Origin: Candidatus Enterocloster excrementipullorum
GTDB taxonomy: Bacteria; Bacillota; Clostridia; Lachnospirales; Lachnospiraceae
Direction of reading: 5' to 3'
Assembly (NCBI GenBank): GCA_019119575.1
Contig: DWWT01000076.1
Coordinates: forward strand, 1 to 43,415
Length of the DNA: 43,415 nt
The notes under the pieces were generated by a model. It saw nothing but the letters and a program-made list of their open reading frames with translations, searched no databases and was not told the DNA's origin. This document shows positions 1 through 8,805 of the stretch, one piece after another. Positions within the stretch are counted from its first letter, which is position 1. The number at the start of each line of letters is the position of its first letter. The translations under genes were made by a program, and so were the position numbers.

Positions 1-6
1 TTTCCC

Positions 7-600
7 CTACCAGCATATCTTCTCCCCCGGCCGCAGAATAATCCGTCCTTCTGCTTCAAACTGCTCCGCCGCAGTCTGATCAAAGAGTTTTCCCGGCGCC
101 ATGTGCACGGGAATGGTATGTCTGGCCCTGATAAGTCCTGCGCATGCGCTGGCCTCCGCAGGACCCATATTGTAGATTCCGTCTATGGGAAGGAATGCGT
201 AATCAATATGCTCCGCGGCCAGCTCCTTCTCCATAGCCTCCGTGCGGGATGTGTCGCCTGCAAAGTAAAGCTTCTTCCCATCCGCATACATCAGAAAGCC
301 CACACAGGAGCTGCGGGGATGGTTCTTATTGTAGGCCTGTACGCCGCGGATGACAATCCCCTTCTGCGCGATCTCCCGGTAAACTCCTTCTTTCAGAAAA
401 TCTCCGGCCCGCAGAATTCTTCCCCCCGCTTTGCGTGTGACCAGATCCACCTGGTTGTGATCCGAATGCTCATGGGAGACAAGAATCATATCCGCGGGGA
501 TGTCATACCCTTCTCCCGCATACGGATCTATGTAAATTACTGTCCCATCGCCCGCCGTCACGCGAAAACTCCCATGTCCCTGAAATAAGATTTCTGCCAT
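7..600 (-). CDS. Metallo-beta-lactamase-fold metal-dependent hydrolase
   Basis: A 197-residue protein of the MBL fold, UPF0173/YtkL-like in size and layout. The metal site is visible: H43-E-H45-S-D47-H48 (HxHxDH), H94 in an NKNHP context, D116 in FAGDT and H166 near the C-terminus, which would hold one or two metal ions. There is no signal peptide, so it should be cytoplasmic; the substrate cannot be told from sequence. The ATG follows a purine-rich AAAGGGGCGGGAAAG stretch. It lies 44 bp downstream of the polysaccharide deacetylase on the same strand and may share its transcript. The stop is almost at the window edge, so downstream context is missing. The fold is sure, the function is not. 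Confidence 0.88.
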   Translation of the reverse strand: MAEILFQGHGSFRVTAGDGTVIYIDPYAGEGYDIPADMILVSHEHSDHNQVDLVTRKAGGRILRAGDFLKEGVYREIAQKGIVIRGVQAYNKNHPRSSCVGFLMYADGKKLYFAGDTSRTEAMEKELAAEHIDYAFLPIDGIYNMGPAEASACAGLIRARHTIPVHMAPGKLFDQTAAEQFEAEGRIILRPGEKICW

Positions 601-644
601 CTTTCCCGCCCCTTTCCTTATCTTGCTTTATGCTCCGTTCCCGC

Positions 645-2012
645 CTACCGAAACCGGCTGTATTTATTCCCCGGCACCATACCGCCCCGGCAGGCTGCCA
701 GTTCACTCACCGTCACCAGCTGATATCCCTGGGCCGTGAGGGCCGGAATCAATACCTCCGCAGCATCCGCCGTCGTCGTGTAAATATCATGCATCAATAT
801 AATATCTCCATCCCGTACCTTCCCCAGGACGCTGTCTATGATTTTCTGCGGATTACGGTTTTTCCAATCCTCCGTGTCAATAGACCACATAACCGCCGGC
901 ATACCCATAGAACCCAGGACCGACAGGGAGGTACTGTCAATAAATCCTCCCGGCGGACGCATAATCACGGGAGAAACTCCGCACACAGCCGCGATCTTCT
1001 GATTTGTAGTTCCTACCTGACTTACAATTGCATCCGCTCCTATTTTAGAGATGTACTTGTGGTCGTGGGTATGATTCGCCACCTCGCAGCCCTGCGCCGC
1101 CATCCGCCGGATCACGTCCGCGTTGGCATTCACATTTAAACCAAGCATGAAAAATGTAGCCCGGCCGCCATTTGCCTGAAGGCTGTCCAAAATCCGGCTG
1201 GTCACCGCGGTCCTGGGGCCGTCATCAAAGGTCAAGGCAATCATAGGCCGTGCGGGATCTACGGCTGCCGTCATTCCCGTTGCAGGCACGGCCTCCTGAA
1301 TTTCCGCCGGTTCTCCTGCTCCCCTGGCCGTGATAGACACCCGAACCGCTTCCATCCACAGCCCCATGCCCTCTGTCCCGGCTGTCCCTCCATTTACAGC
1401 CCAGGGCGTCCAAGCTCCATTTTGAAACACCTTATAATACAGATCATATCCGGAGGCCAGCTCTCCTGTCAGCTCCATACGTATTGCCTCCAGGGGCTGT
1501 ACGCCCCCGGCTCCTCCGGTCTCCGCGCCATCGTAGGCCCACTCGAGCCATCCGGAGCCGCTTAAGTTCACCTGATAGCAAATCCCGATCTGCCCTGCCG
1601 GAATATTCACAAGATTCGCCTTAAAGGCCGTGAGCCATGTGCCGGGTCCGCCGCCGCACAGGCCATTGTCCTGCGTGATCCCGCTCCACCCGCGCTGTAC
1701 AATAAACCCGCTGTAATTAGCCGCCAGAAGCGGCCCTGCCTCTGCAGGCTGGGCCGCCTGATCCCCTGCCTCTGCCTGACCGGCTTCCTGAGCATCCGCT
1801 GCCTTCGTTTCCTGGGGATCCGCTGTTCCGGGCCCAATCTCCGAAATTGTCTCCTCAGCCGTGCCGGAAGACACCCCCGGCCCTCCCTGCTCCGGCTGAG
1901 CCGCTCCCACGCCTGTCACACCGGCGTAAGAAGAAAAGCCCTGTGCAGAAAAAATAATCCCCGCTGCCGCCAAAAGGGCTGCGGCTCTCCGCGCCATTCC
2001 CATGGTCTTCAT
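645..2012 (-). CDS. Secreted ChW-repeat polysaccharide deacetylase
   Basis: A 455-residue secreted protein. Residues 1-30 form a signal peptide (MKTMGMARR, then an Ala/Leu-rich core). Residues about 40-95 are a low-complexity Gly/Ala/Glu linker. Residues about 98-230 hold two or three ChW-type (clostridial hydrophobic, conserved Trp) repeats, with GW, W and LxAF patterns. Residues 255-440 are a NodB/CE4 deacetylase domain: TFDDGP (D263, D264), the HTHDH metal motif (H314, H318), RPPGG at 352-356 and a late LMHD (H408). All CE4 catalytic motifs are present, so it should deacetylate an N-acetylated glycan, probably peptidoglycan or a wall polysaccharide. The ATG has AGGAGG 8-9 nt upstream. The ChW part probably binds the cell surface (inference). 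Confidence 0.9.
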   Translation of the reverse strand: MKTMGMARRAAALLAAAGIIFSAQGFSSYAGVTGVGAAQPEQGGPGVSSGTAEETISEIGPGTADPQETKAADAQEAGQAEAGDQAAQPAEAGPLLAANYSGFIVQRGWSGITQDNGLCGGGPGTWLTAFKANLVNIPAGQIGICYQVNLSGSGWLEWAYDGAETGGAGGVQPLEAIRMELTGELASGYDLYYKVFQNGAWTPWAVNGGTAGTEGMGLWMEAVRVSITARGAGEPAEIQEAVPATGMTAAVDPARPMIALTFDDGPRTAVTSRILDSLQANGGRATFFMLGLNVNANADVIRRMAAQGCEVANHTHDHKYISKIGADAIVSQVGTTNQKIAAVCGVSPVIMRPPGGFIDSTSLSVLGSMGMPAVMWSIDTEDWKNRNPQKIIDSVLGKVRDGDIILMHDIYTTTADAAEVLIPALTAQGYQLVTVSELAACRGGMVPGNKYSRFR

Positions 2013-2083
2013 GCGATTTTATCCTCCTATATTCTCTTGATTCAAATAATGCATGCCGGTCAGAATACGCGCTGATCCCCCCA

Positions 2084-2626
2084 TCAGTCTTCCGGTTTTC
2101 CAAAAACTGCCGTGCACAGCATAATATATTCCCGATAATATATATGATCCTGCAAATCGCGCAAAGCCTGTGCGATCCCCCAATAGTACCATCCCTGCCG
2201 GTGCTTTCTCTTTTCATTAAAGCGTTCCCACAGGGCATCGCCTATGATCATGTAATCCCTAGCCGTGCACCGCATATTGCTCAGCTTGTCCCCCATAGCC
2301 AGTACCTTGAGATCCCAGGAGCCTTCCTTTAGACGGCTGAGAGCCGTGCTCTTTCTCTCCTGCCAGCTCTTTGATTTATCCTCACTGGCCTGCATTACAA
2401 GGCCCGACACCCGGGAGCCAAACCGCCTGCGCAGCTCCTCCTCGCTCACCCCCGCATCTTCTACCACATCGTGAAGCAGGGAGGCCGCAATTAATTCTTC
2501 ATCCGAAGTAAAACCTGAGACAATCAGGGCTGTCTCCAATGGATGTGTTATATACGGAATATTTGTTCCCTTTCGAACTGCCCCTTCATGGGCCTTTGCC
2601 GCAAATGCCGCTGCTTCTTCTACCAT
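2084..2626 (-). CDS. HD-domain phosphohydrolase (RelA/SpoT hydrolase-like)
   Basis: A 180-residue single-domain HD protein. The motif set H28, H52-D53 and D113 (in GDKLSNM) matches the hydrolase half of RelA/SpoT enzymes and the small alarmone hydrolases, including the AxxAHxG start at residues 8-14 and YITHPL at 25-30. It has no synthetase, TGS or ACT domain. It may hydrolyse (p)ppGpp or another nucleotide; the substrate is an inference from the family. The ATG is preceded by AAGGAGC. Its promoter appears to be back to back with that of the plus-strand gene at 2772. Confidence 0.85.
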   Translation of the reverse strand: MVEEAAAFAAKAHEGAVRKGTNIPYITHPLETALIVSGFTSDEELIAASLLHDVVEDAGVSEEELRRRFGSRVSGLVMQASEDKSKSWQERKSTALSRLKEGSWDLKVLAMGDKLSNMRCTARDYMIIGDALWERFNEKRKHRQGWYYWGIAQALRDLQDHIYYREYIMLCTAVFGKPED

Positions 2627-2655
2627 GGATCCAGCTCCTTCCTATTGATGTTTCC

Positions 2656-2684
2656 ATCATATCACATCCCATCTTTATTTTGAA
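2656..2684 (-). promoter_or_regulatory. Probable sigma-A promoter of the HD-domain gene
   Basis: On the minus strand, TTCAAA (2684-2679) and TATGAT (2661-2656) are separated by 17 bp, about 30 bp upstream of the ATG at 2626. The -35 is weak (4/6), so the call is tentative. Confidence 0.4.
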
Positions 2685-2689
2685 GAGAC

Positions 2690-2718
2690 TTGTAAGAAAA
2701 AGCATTTTCTGTTATGCT
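2690..2718 (+). promoter_or_regulatory. Probable sigma-A promoter of the repeat-tail membrane protein gene
   Basis: TTGTAA (2690-2695) and TATGCT (2713-2718) are separated by 17 bp and lie 54 bp upstream of the ATG at 2772. The element is back to back with the minus-strand promoter of the HD-domain gene. Confidence 0.45.
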
Positions 2719-2771
2719 ATAGGAGTATTTTTTGAGCCGGCGGGTACCGGCAAACAAGGAGGCTTTTTACT

Positions 2772-3902
2772 ATGGATCATCATTCATCCTATTCGGCTCC
2801 GCGCAGCGACCGGATGTCCGGTTCCCCGGGCAGCCGCCGGGGCAAGAGCGCCAAAAGGAATACATATAATACACAGTCCTGGAAAGATAACCGCATCCTG
2901 CGGAATCTGGTTTTTTATGTGCTCCCCTTCGTTGTTGTGAACCTGATTCTTTTTACCCTTATCACCGCATCGCCCAAGATCGAGCTGACGATAGGGGAAA
3001 CTACGGACTACAAGACAGTGGATATTTCTTTCCGCGTCAGATCCATTCTCCCCATCCGTGAGATGACTGTCACCTTAGAATCCCAGCCTGTGGAGGTGGA
3101 GCGTTCGGACGGCGCGTACCGGGCCACCCTGGATTCCAACGGAACACTGGAGATCTATGCAGAGGGCTGGAACGGAATGTCTGTAAGGGATAATGAACAC
3201 ATTGCCGTGCTGGATGACGCGGCTCCCGTTATTGACCAGGAAGATTATGTCCTGGAGGATGGCCATCTGGAATTTCTTGTAAGCGACAGCCAGTCCGGCG
3301 TGGATTTCAGCTCTATCTACGGGACAGAAGCTGACGGCCAGAATGTACGCCCTGCCAGCTACAGCGAAGACACGGGAAGAGTTGTCTTCGAGATGGAAGG
3401 GAGCGATGTCACTGTCTTCGTATCGGATTTCGCAGGCAATATAAGCCAGGCTGCCTTTTCCATTCATACCAATGGCATTGATACGGAAAATCGGGAACTT
3501 GATTTTTCAGAGGAGGAAGAGGACGAGGAGGAAGACAGCAGCAGCTCTTCCACCCGGGAAACTGCGGCGGCTTCCCAGTCTACCCGGGCACGGTCTACCA
3601 CGGCTGCGGAAACTACGAAGGCAAGATCCACCACAGCCGCGGAAACTACGAAGGCAAGGTCCACCACAGCTGCAGAAACTACAAAAGCAAGAGAAACCAC
3701 CGCAGCAGAGACGACACGGGCAAGAGAAACTACCGCCGCGGAGACGACGCAGGCCCGCGAGACCTCGGCCGCAGAGACAACCGCTTCCTCTCAGGAGTCC
3801 ACTGCCGCCAGTTCCCAGGCCGCTCCTTCGGAGTCTTCCTCCCAGGCGGCCCCGTCTTCGAGCGGATCTGACGATGAAGTCACCATTATACCGCTGGGTT
3901 AA
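2772..3902 (+). CDS. Membrane-anchored Ig-like protein with Ser/Thr tandem-repeat tail
   Basis: A 376-residue protein of unknown function. Residues 1-44 are basic and Ser/Arg/Lys-rich, and residues 46-66 form one transmembrane helix; the positive-inside rule puts the N-terminus in the cytoplasm. Residues about 70-235 are beta-rich and look like one or two Ig-like domains (APVI, VSDSQSGVD, VFVSDFAGN patterns). Residues 245-260 are a Glu/Asp/Ser stretch. Residues about 273-338 are six copies of an 11-residue unit, consensus ARSTTAAETTK, followed by a Ser/Ala/Gln-rich end with no sortase signal. The ATG follows AAGGAGG with a 9-nt gap. The extracellular tail resembles a wall-spanning or glycosylated stalk (inference). 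A terminator follows. Confidence 0.8.
   Translation: MDHHSSYSAPRSDRMSGSPGSRRGKSAKRNTYNTQSWKDNRILRNLVFYVLPFVVVNLILFTLITASPKIELTIGETTDYKTVDISFRVRSILPIREMTVTLESQPVEVERSDGAYRATLDSNGTLEIYAEGWNGMSVRDNEHIAVLDDAAPVIDQEDYVLEDGHLEFLVSDSQSGVDFSSIYGTEADGQNVRPASYSEDTGRVVFEMEGSDVTVFVSDFAGNISQAAFSIHTNGIDTENRELDFSEEEEDEEEDSSSSSTRETAAASQSTRARSTTAAETTKARSTTAAETTKARSTTAAETTKARETTAAETTRARETTAAETTQARETSAAETTASSQESTAASSQAAPSESSSQAAPSSSGSDDEVTIIPLG
3588..3785 (+). repeat. Six 33-bp tandem repeats encoding an 11-residue Thr/Ala unit
   Basis: Six in-frame 33-bp units run without gaps inside the membrane-protein gene. The first three are nearly identical at the DNA level (GCAMGRTCYACCACRGC pattern). The last three have diverged: Ser-Thr becomes Glu-Thr and Lys becomes Arg or Gln. 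The gradient suggests expansion by replication slippage. Confidence 0.9.
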
Positions 3903-3918
3903 ATTTAAAGCCATAAGC

Positions 3919-3960
3919 AGAGCCGATGTACCAAACTGCGTACACCGGCTCTATTTTTAT
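3919..3960 (+). terminator. Intrinsic terminator after the repeat-tail protein gene
   Basis: The 13-bp arms AGAGCCGATGTAC (3919-3931) and GTACACCGGCTCT (3940-3952) have one mismatch and an 8-nt loop, and are followed by ATTTTTAT. Confidence 0.85.
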
Positions 3961-4062
3961 ATCTTTATTCTTTCTTAATCTTGGATATAGTATAATAGCC
4001 CCGTAAAATATATTTCGTTACTGCCCAGCAGTAGCTTTCATTCTACAACAGAGGTGACTGAA

Positions 4063-5361
4063 ATGATTGAACGTATCAAGAAGCAATCCCCCGCCCGCAT
4101 CATTGCCCTGGGGTTTGCCCTGGTAATCCTCGTCGGCTCCCTGCTTCTTATGCTGCCTTGCAGCATTCAGGACGGCGTCACGGTTCGGTACATTGACGCT
4201 CTATATACTTCTACCAGCGCTGTCTGCGTTACAGGTCTTATCGCAATAGACGCAGGAGACACATTTACTCCTCTCGGCCAGTTTTTCCTGGCCATGCTGA
4301 TTCAGGTGGGCGGACTGGGTGTAACCGCTGTAGGAGCAGGCATCATCGTGGCCATGGGACGGCGTGTAAATTTAAAAGGACGCGTCCTGATCCGTGAGGC
4401 CATGAATGTTGATTCCGGAAGAGGTCTGGTAAAATTTGTTAAAGATATTTTCCTGGTTACCGTGATTTTTGAGCTTTGCGGCGCACTTCTGAGTTTTTTG
4501 GTCTTTGTACAGGACTATCCTCCCCTAAGAGCCGCGGGCATAAGCCTTTTCCATTCCGTTGCGGCGTTTAACAACTCGGGATTTGATATCCTTGGGAATT
4601 TCCAAAATCTTATCCCCTACCGGCACAATGTGCTGCTGAATCTCACTACCTGCGGCCTGATCTTTTTTGGGGGCATCGGCTTCCTGGTCATCCGGGAAAT
4701 GTGGGTGAAGCGGCTTAACTGGCACAAGCTCTCCATGCATGCCAAAGTGGTTTTGAGCGTCAGCGGCTGTCTCATTGCAGTCGGAACCATCCTCATCAAG
4801 CTTACAGAGGATGTGACATGGCTGGGCGCATTTTTCCACAGTGTATCGGCCAGAACAGCCGGGTTTTCCACATATCCCCTGGGGACATTTTCCACACCAG
4901 GTCTGCTGGTGCTCACAGCGCTCATGTTTATCGGAGCTTCCCCGGGGTCTACCGGCGGCGGTATTAAGACAAGTACCTTTTTTGCCCTCATCCAGGGAAT
5001 TAAATCTGCGGCCACCAACACCTCAGAAAAGGCATTCCGGTACGCGATTCCCAAGGATGCCTTCCGCAAAGCCGCGGTCATCACGCTTCTGGCCCTTGGG
5101 GTTGTATTTACAGGTACTTACCTGATGATGGTCATGGAGCCGGATATCCGTCTGGTCGATGCCCTTTTTGAGGTGACCAGCGCCTTCGGCACCGTGGGAC
5201 TGTCAACAGGCATCACGCCGAATTTAAGTGATGGAAGCAAGCTCTTATCCATTCTGACTATGTACATCGGCCGTCTGGGGCCGCTGACCATTGCTTCTCT
5301 GTGGTATTTTGCCCGGGGCGAGCGCGTCAGCTATCCAGAAGGCAACATTGCGATCGGCTAA
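4063..5361 (+). CDS. ktrB: Potassium channel subunit KtrB (TrkH family)
   Basis: A 432-residue integral membrane protein of the TrkH/KtrB family, the K+-translocating subunit of the Ktr system. The four pore-loop repeats are visible with their filter glycines: STSAVCVTGL, FNNSGFD, SARTAGFS and SAFGTVGLSTG. The C-terminus (SYPEGNIAIG) is KtrB-like. The ATG at 4063 is preferred because GAGGTGA (4051-4057) lies 5 nt before it. An in-frame GTG at 4054 sits inside that ribosome binding site and would add only three residues. A TATAAT at 3991-3996 could be the -10 of its promoter, but no good -35 was found. ktrA follows 58 bp downstream. KtrB transports K+ with KtrA gating in related systems. Confidence 0.95.
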   Translation: MIERIKKQSPARIIALGFALVILVGSLLLMLPCSIQDGVTVRYIDALYTSTSAVCVTGLIAIDAGDTFTPLGQFFLAMLIQVGGLGVTAVGAGIIVAMGRRVNLKGRVLIREAMNVDSGRGLVKFVKDIFLVTVIFELCGALLSFLVFVQDYPPLRAAGISLFHSVAAFNNSGFDILGNFQNLIPYRHNVLLNLTTCGLIFFGGIGFLVIREMWVKRLNWHKLSMHAKVVLSVSGCLIAVGTILIKLTEDVTWLGAFFHSVSARTAGFSTYPLGTFSTPGLLVLTALMFIGASPGSTGGGIKTSTFFALIQGIKSAATNTSEKAFRYAIPKDAFRKAAVITLLALGVVFTGTYLMMVMEPDIRLVDALFEVTSAFGTVGLSTGITPNLSDGSKLLSILTMYIGRLGPLTIASLWYFARGERVSYPEGNIAIG

Positions 5362-5419
5362 TTATTTTTTCGCTGCGGCGAAGTACACGTATGTTTATTT
5401 GATTTAGGAGGATTCTACT

Positions 5420-6097
5420 ATGAGCAGAAAAAAATTGGACACCTTGACTTACGGTATCGTGGGCCTGGGACGTTTTGGATATGCGCTGGCTACGGAGCTG
5501 GCAAAATCCGGCGCTGAACTTCTGGTATTGGATGGCGACGAAGAAAAGGTCCGGGAGATGCGTGAGATTACGGAAAATGCCCTGGTGGTGAAGAGTCTTG
5601 ATAAAAAAACTCTGGCGGAGACCGGAATTCAAAACTGTGATGTGGCCGTAGTGTGCATTGGAGAACAGATTGCCACTTCCATCCTCACCACGCTGAATCT
5701 GGTGAGCCTGGGAATTCCCAAGGTGGTCTCCAAGGCCAACAGCGCGGAGCATGGGGAAATTCTGGCAAAGCTGGGAGCCGAAGTGGTGTATCCGGAACGG
5801 GATATGGCCGTACGCCTGGCCAACCGTCTGGAGACCGGACGCGTTCTGGATTCCATCCAGCTCAGCGAACGCCTTACTATCTCAAAAATCATCGTTCCTG
5901 ACAAGCTGGCCGGAAAGACCGTGGTGGATGCAAATCTGCGCTCCCGTTTCGGCTTGAATATCATAGCCATTGCAAGCGGCTCCCAGGTGCAGGAGAACAT
6001 CAGCCCCAATTATTCCTTCTGCAAAGGGGATATCCTTTTTCTCTCCGGAAGCCGGGACGGGCTGATGGAGTTATCGCAGTGGGCGGAAGAAAAATAA
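5420..6097 (+). CDS. ktrA: Potassium uptake regulatory subunit KtrA (RCK protein)
   Basis: A 225-residue cytoplasmic RCK protein. The N-terminal Rossmann domain has G15-x-G17-x-x-G20 and an acidic residue (D38) at the end of strand 2, as in RCK_N nucleotide-binding domains. Residues about 140-222 form an RCK_C (TrkA_C) domain. Single-RCK proteins of this length form the octameric gating ring of KtrAB and bind ATP/ADP, and in some species c-di-AMP through RCK_C (family knowledge, not seen here). The start has TAGGAGG upstream. It is the last gene of the ktrBA operon and is followed by a strong terminator. Confidence 0.95.
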   Translation: MSRKKLDTLTYGIVGLGRFGYALATELAKSGAELLVLDGDEEKVREMREITENALVVKSLDKKTLAETGIQNCDVAVVCIGEQIATSILTTLNLVSLGIPKVVSKANSAEHGEILAKLGAEVVYPERDMAVRLANRLETGRVLDSIQLSERLTISKIIVPDKLAGKTVVDANLRSRFGLNIIAIASGSQVQENISPNYSFCKGDILFLSGSRDGLMELSQWAEEK

Positions 6098-6111
6098 TAC
6101 AGATAATGGTG

Positions 6112-6153
6112 ACGGCCCCGGAACGCCAATCGCTCCGGGGCCGTAAAATTTTT
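6112..6153 (+). terminator. Intrinsic terminator of ktrBA
   Basis: A perfect 11-bp stem (ACGGCCCCGGA at 6112-6122, TCCGGGGCCGT at 6134-6144) with an 11-nt loop, followed by AAAATTTTT. It has no T-run on the opposite strand. Confidence 0.9.
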
Positions 6154-6181
6154 GCATTTGAAATTTCGGCAGCTGTACGCC

Positions 6182-7345
6182 TTACTGCCTGGGAAGGCGC
6201 TGCCGCACCAGCTCCGCAAAGAACTCGGCGCCGGTTACGAGGATGTCGTCGTTATAATTGAAACGAGAGTTATGAAGAGGCGTAGGATCCTCACCCTCCC
6301 TGCGATTTCCCAAGAATACGAAACATCCCGGTACATGCTGGATAAAGCGGCCGAAATCCTCCGAGCTCATGAGAGGTTCGCAATTCTCCACCACTTTGTC
6401 CGATCCGACCACGGCCTTTGCCGCTTCCGCCGCATACTTTGCATTGTCCGCCCAGTTAAAGGTCGGCGCAAATTCATGGGTGTAGATGAATTCGCATTCT
6501 GCCCCATTCATCTGGCAGATATGTTCACAGATTGCGCGCATTCTGTCCTCGATCAGCTTCGACACCTCCGGCGTAAAGCTTCTGGTATCGCCCCGAATCA
6601 CCACATTGGAAGGAATCGCATTGTGCGCCCCGTCCGTCTCAAATTCTGTACAGGAGATAACCGCCGTATCGGTAGGAGTCACATTGCGGGCCACAATGGT
6701 CTGCAGTGCGCAGACAATCTCGGCCGCCGTTACCAGCGGATCCCGCACCACGTCCGGCGCAGAAGCATGTCCGCCCTTGCCCTTAATCCGGATCGTAAAA
6801 TTATCCTCGCTGGCCATGATTCCTCCTGCCCGCATAGCAATTGTGCCCGCCGGATACTGCGGCATATTGTGCAGGCCGTACATCTCGTCCACCGGGAACC
6901 GGTCAAAAAATCCGTCATCAATCATGGCCTTTGAACCATGGCCAGGCTCTTCCGCCGGCTGGAAAACGAACCTTACGGTTCCGGAAAAATCCTTGCTCTC
7001 TGCCAGGATTTTAGCTGCTCCCAGAAGCGTTGTCGTGTGGCCGTCATGGCCACAGGCATGCATGCGGTTCGGCGTCTGGGATTTGTAGGGAAGGCCATCT
7101 GCCGCCTCCTGGAGACAGATGCAGTCCATATCTGCCCGCAGACCGATAACGCCTTTTCCGTCGCCCACCTTGAGCGTCCCCACTACTCCGGTCTTCCCGA
7201 TTCCTGTCTCCACCTCAATGCCCATTTCTCTGAGCTTTTCTGCCACAAAAGCTGCCGTGCCCGTCTCTTCAAACGCGCTTTCCGGGTGCTCGTGGAGGTA
7301 ATGCCTCCACTCCGTCAACTGTTCTTTTAATTCCTCTTTTTTCAC
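6182..7345 (-). CDS. M20-family amidohydrolase (aminoacylase/carboxypeptidase type)
   Basis: A 387-residue enzyme of the M20D (HipO/AbgA/YxeP-like) amidohydrolases, which cleave amide bonds of N-acyl amino acids or related compounds. The metal motifs are present: RADMD at 70-74, HACGHDGH at 96-103 (C98, H100) and QPAEEP with E132/E133; MSSEDF near the C-terminus supplies a further ligand region. There is no signal peptide. The start is GTG, preceded by AAAGGAG. It is the third gene of an operon after diaminopropionate ammonia-lyase and an AGCS symporter (39-bp gap), which suggests it releases an amino acid such as 2,3-diaminopropionate from an acylated or peptide-like precursor. The substrate is an inference. 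Confidence 0.9.
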   Translation of the reverse strand: MKKEELKEQLTEWRHYLHEHPESAFEETGTAAFVAEKLREMGIEVETGIGKTGVVGTLKVGDGKGVIGLRADMDCICLQEAADGLPYKSQTPNRMHACGHDGHTTTLLGAAKILAESKDFSGTVRFVFQPAEEPGHGSKAMIDDGFFDRFPVDEMYGLHNMPQYPAGTIAMRAGGIMASEDNFTIRIKGKGGHASAPDVVRDPLVTAAEIVCALQTIVARNVTPTDTAVISCTEFETDGAHNAIPSNVVIRGDTRSFTPEVSKLIEDRMRAICEHICQMNGAECEFIYTHEFAPTFNWADNAKYAAEAAKAVVGSDKVVENCEPLMSSEDFGRFIQHVPGCFVFLGNRREGEDPTPLHNSRFNYNDDILVTGAEFFAELVRQRLPRQ

Positions 7346-7384
7346 CGTTCTTCTCCTTTCTCTGCTGTTTTACAGCAATCCGTT

Positions 7385-8779
7385 CTATTTGCACTTTTCT
7401 GTTATATCCACGGACTCATCCCAAACAGGCTCTGATTTTCCGCTGTTAAACTGCATGAGGTAATCATCCAGTACATACTTGACATACTTTCGCAGCCTGA
7501 GAAGGGCATATACATTAAAGAATACCAAAAATGCTACGCAGAAGTCTACTAAATCCCACAATACTGGAAGCGGAAGCGCCGCTCCAATCGTCACCAGTAT
7601 GAGGGCGATGACCTGAAATACCTTTACTGCCTTGTCCGCTCCATTTGCTGAGCCCTTAAACAGATAGCGGACGCCTACCTCCCCGTAAAACAGGTCGGCA
7701 ATCAAAGTAGTAAAACAGAATAAGAAGGTAACCAGCAGGACAAAATAGCTTCCCACCTGACCCAGCATAGAGGAAAATGCAGCCTGCACCAAATTCACAC
7801 CATCCTGACCGGATTCCAGGGCTCCTGTCAGCAAAATGGCAAAGCCTGTACAGGAGCAAATGATAATCGTCGTCATGAAGGTTCCAAACATGGCAGAAAA
7901 TCCCTGATTGGCTGGGTGCTTCACATGGGCTGATGCATGCATAGCGGCTGCCGTTCCATTTCCCGCGTCATTGGAAAACAAACCTCTCGCAACGCCATTT
8001 CTCACTGCCTCTTTGATCGTATAGCCTACAGCCCCCCCTGCTGCTGCTTCCAAGGTAAAAGCAGATTTAAAAATGGTTCCAAACATAGCAGGTACTTCTG
8101 ACAGGTGGGTGATAATGATAATAATGGTGATCAAAATATACCCTACAGCCATAAAAGGAACGATCAAAGATGCAGCATCCGTAATTCGTTTCACGCCGCC
8201 CAGAACAATTACAGCCGTTATGATGGTCACAATAATACCCGGAATCCATGGAGAAATATTCACAACTCCGGTCACCGCAGACGTTATAGAGTTGTTCTGG
8301 AGCATGGCGATGCACACGCCCACGGCAAAAATCGTGGTGATCGCATATGCAATGGCGAGGGGTTTATTTCCCAGCCCTTTTGTCATGTAATAGGGAGAAC
8401 CGCCGTAATAGTTTCCATCCTTGTCTTTTTCGTGAAAGACCTGTCCTAAAGTTGCTTCACCGAAACTTAAAACCATGCCGAATACAGCCGTAATCCACAT
8501 CCAAAACAGAGCCCCCGGGCCGCCTGCCGCCAAAGCGCTGGCTACGCCCACCAGGCTTCCTGTTCCCACCTGGCCTCCCACTGCCGCACAGAGGGCAGCG
8601 AAACCGGAAACGGAACCTTCGTCCGATTTTAATGTGCTTTTCAGCGAACGAATAATATGTCCGAAGCACCTTACCTGTGGAAATCCCATGGTAATTCCAT
8701 ATAAGAGTCCCGTTCCCAAAAGTATAACCGCCAGAACCCATCCCCACATAATGTTGTTAAATTCCGTGATAAATGTCAT
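7385..8779 (-). CDS. Sodium:alanine-type amino-acid symporter (AGCS family)
   Basis: A 464-residue polytopic membrane protein of the alanine/glycine:cation symporter family (AlsT/DagA/AgcS). Family signatures are visible: GxxxG-rich GQVGTGSLVGVASALAAG near residues 69-86, GALFWMWITAVFGM, the long ARGLFSNDAGNGTAAAMHA segment in the middle, and roughly ten hydrophobic helices. It should import a small neutral or polar amino acid with Na+. Its place 26 bp after the diaminopropionate ammonia-lyase suggests 2,3-diaminopropionate, alanine, serine or a derivative as substrate (inference). The start is preceded by GGGGG. Confidence 0.93.
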   Translation of the reverse strand: MTFITEFNNIMWGWVLAVILLGTGLLYGITMGFPQVRCFGHIIRSLKSTLKSDEGSVSGFAALCAAVGGQVGTGSLVGVASALAAGGPGALFWMWITAVFGMVLSFGEATLGQVFHEKDKDGNYYGGSPYYMTKGLGNKPLAIAYAITTIFAVGVCIAMLQNNSITSAVTGVVNISPWIPGIIVTIITAVIVLGGVKRITDAASLIVPFMAVGYILITIIIIITHLSEVPAMFGTIFKSAFTLEAAAGGAVGYTIKEAVRNGVARGLFSNDAGNGTAAAMHASAHVKHPANQGFSAMFGTFMTTIIICSCTGFAILLTGALESGQDGVNLVQAAFSSMLGQVGSYFVLLVTFLFCFTTLIADLFYGEVGVRYLFKGSANGADKAVKVFQVIALILVTIGAALPLPVLWDLVDFCVAFLVFFNVYALLRLRKYVKYVLDDYLMQFNSGKSEPVWDESVDITEKCK

Positions 8780-8805
8780 ACAGATTTACCCCCATCAGTA
8801 TTTTG

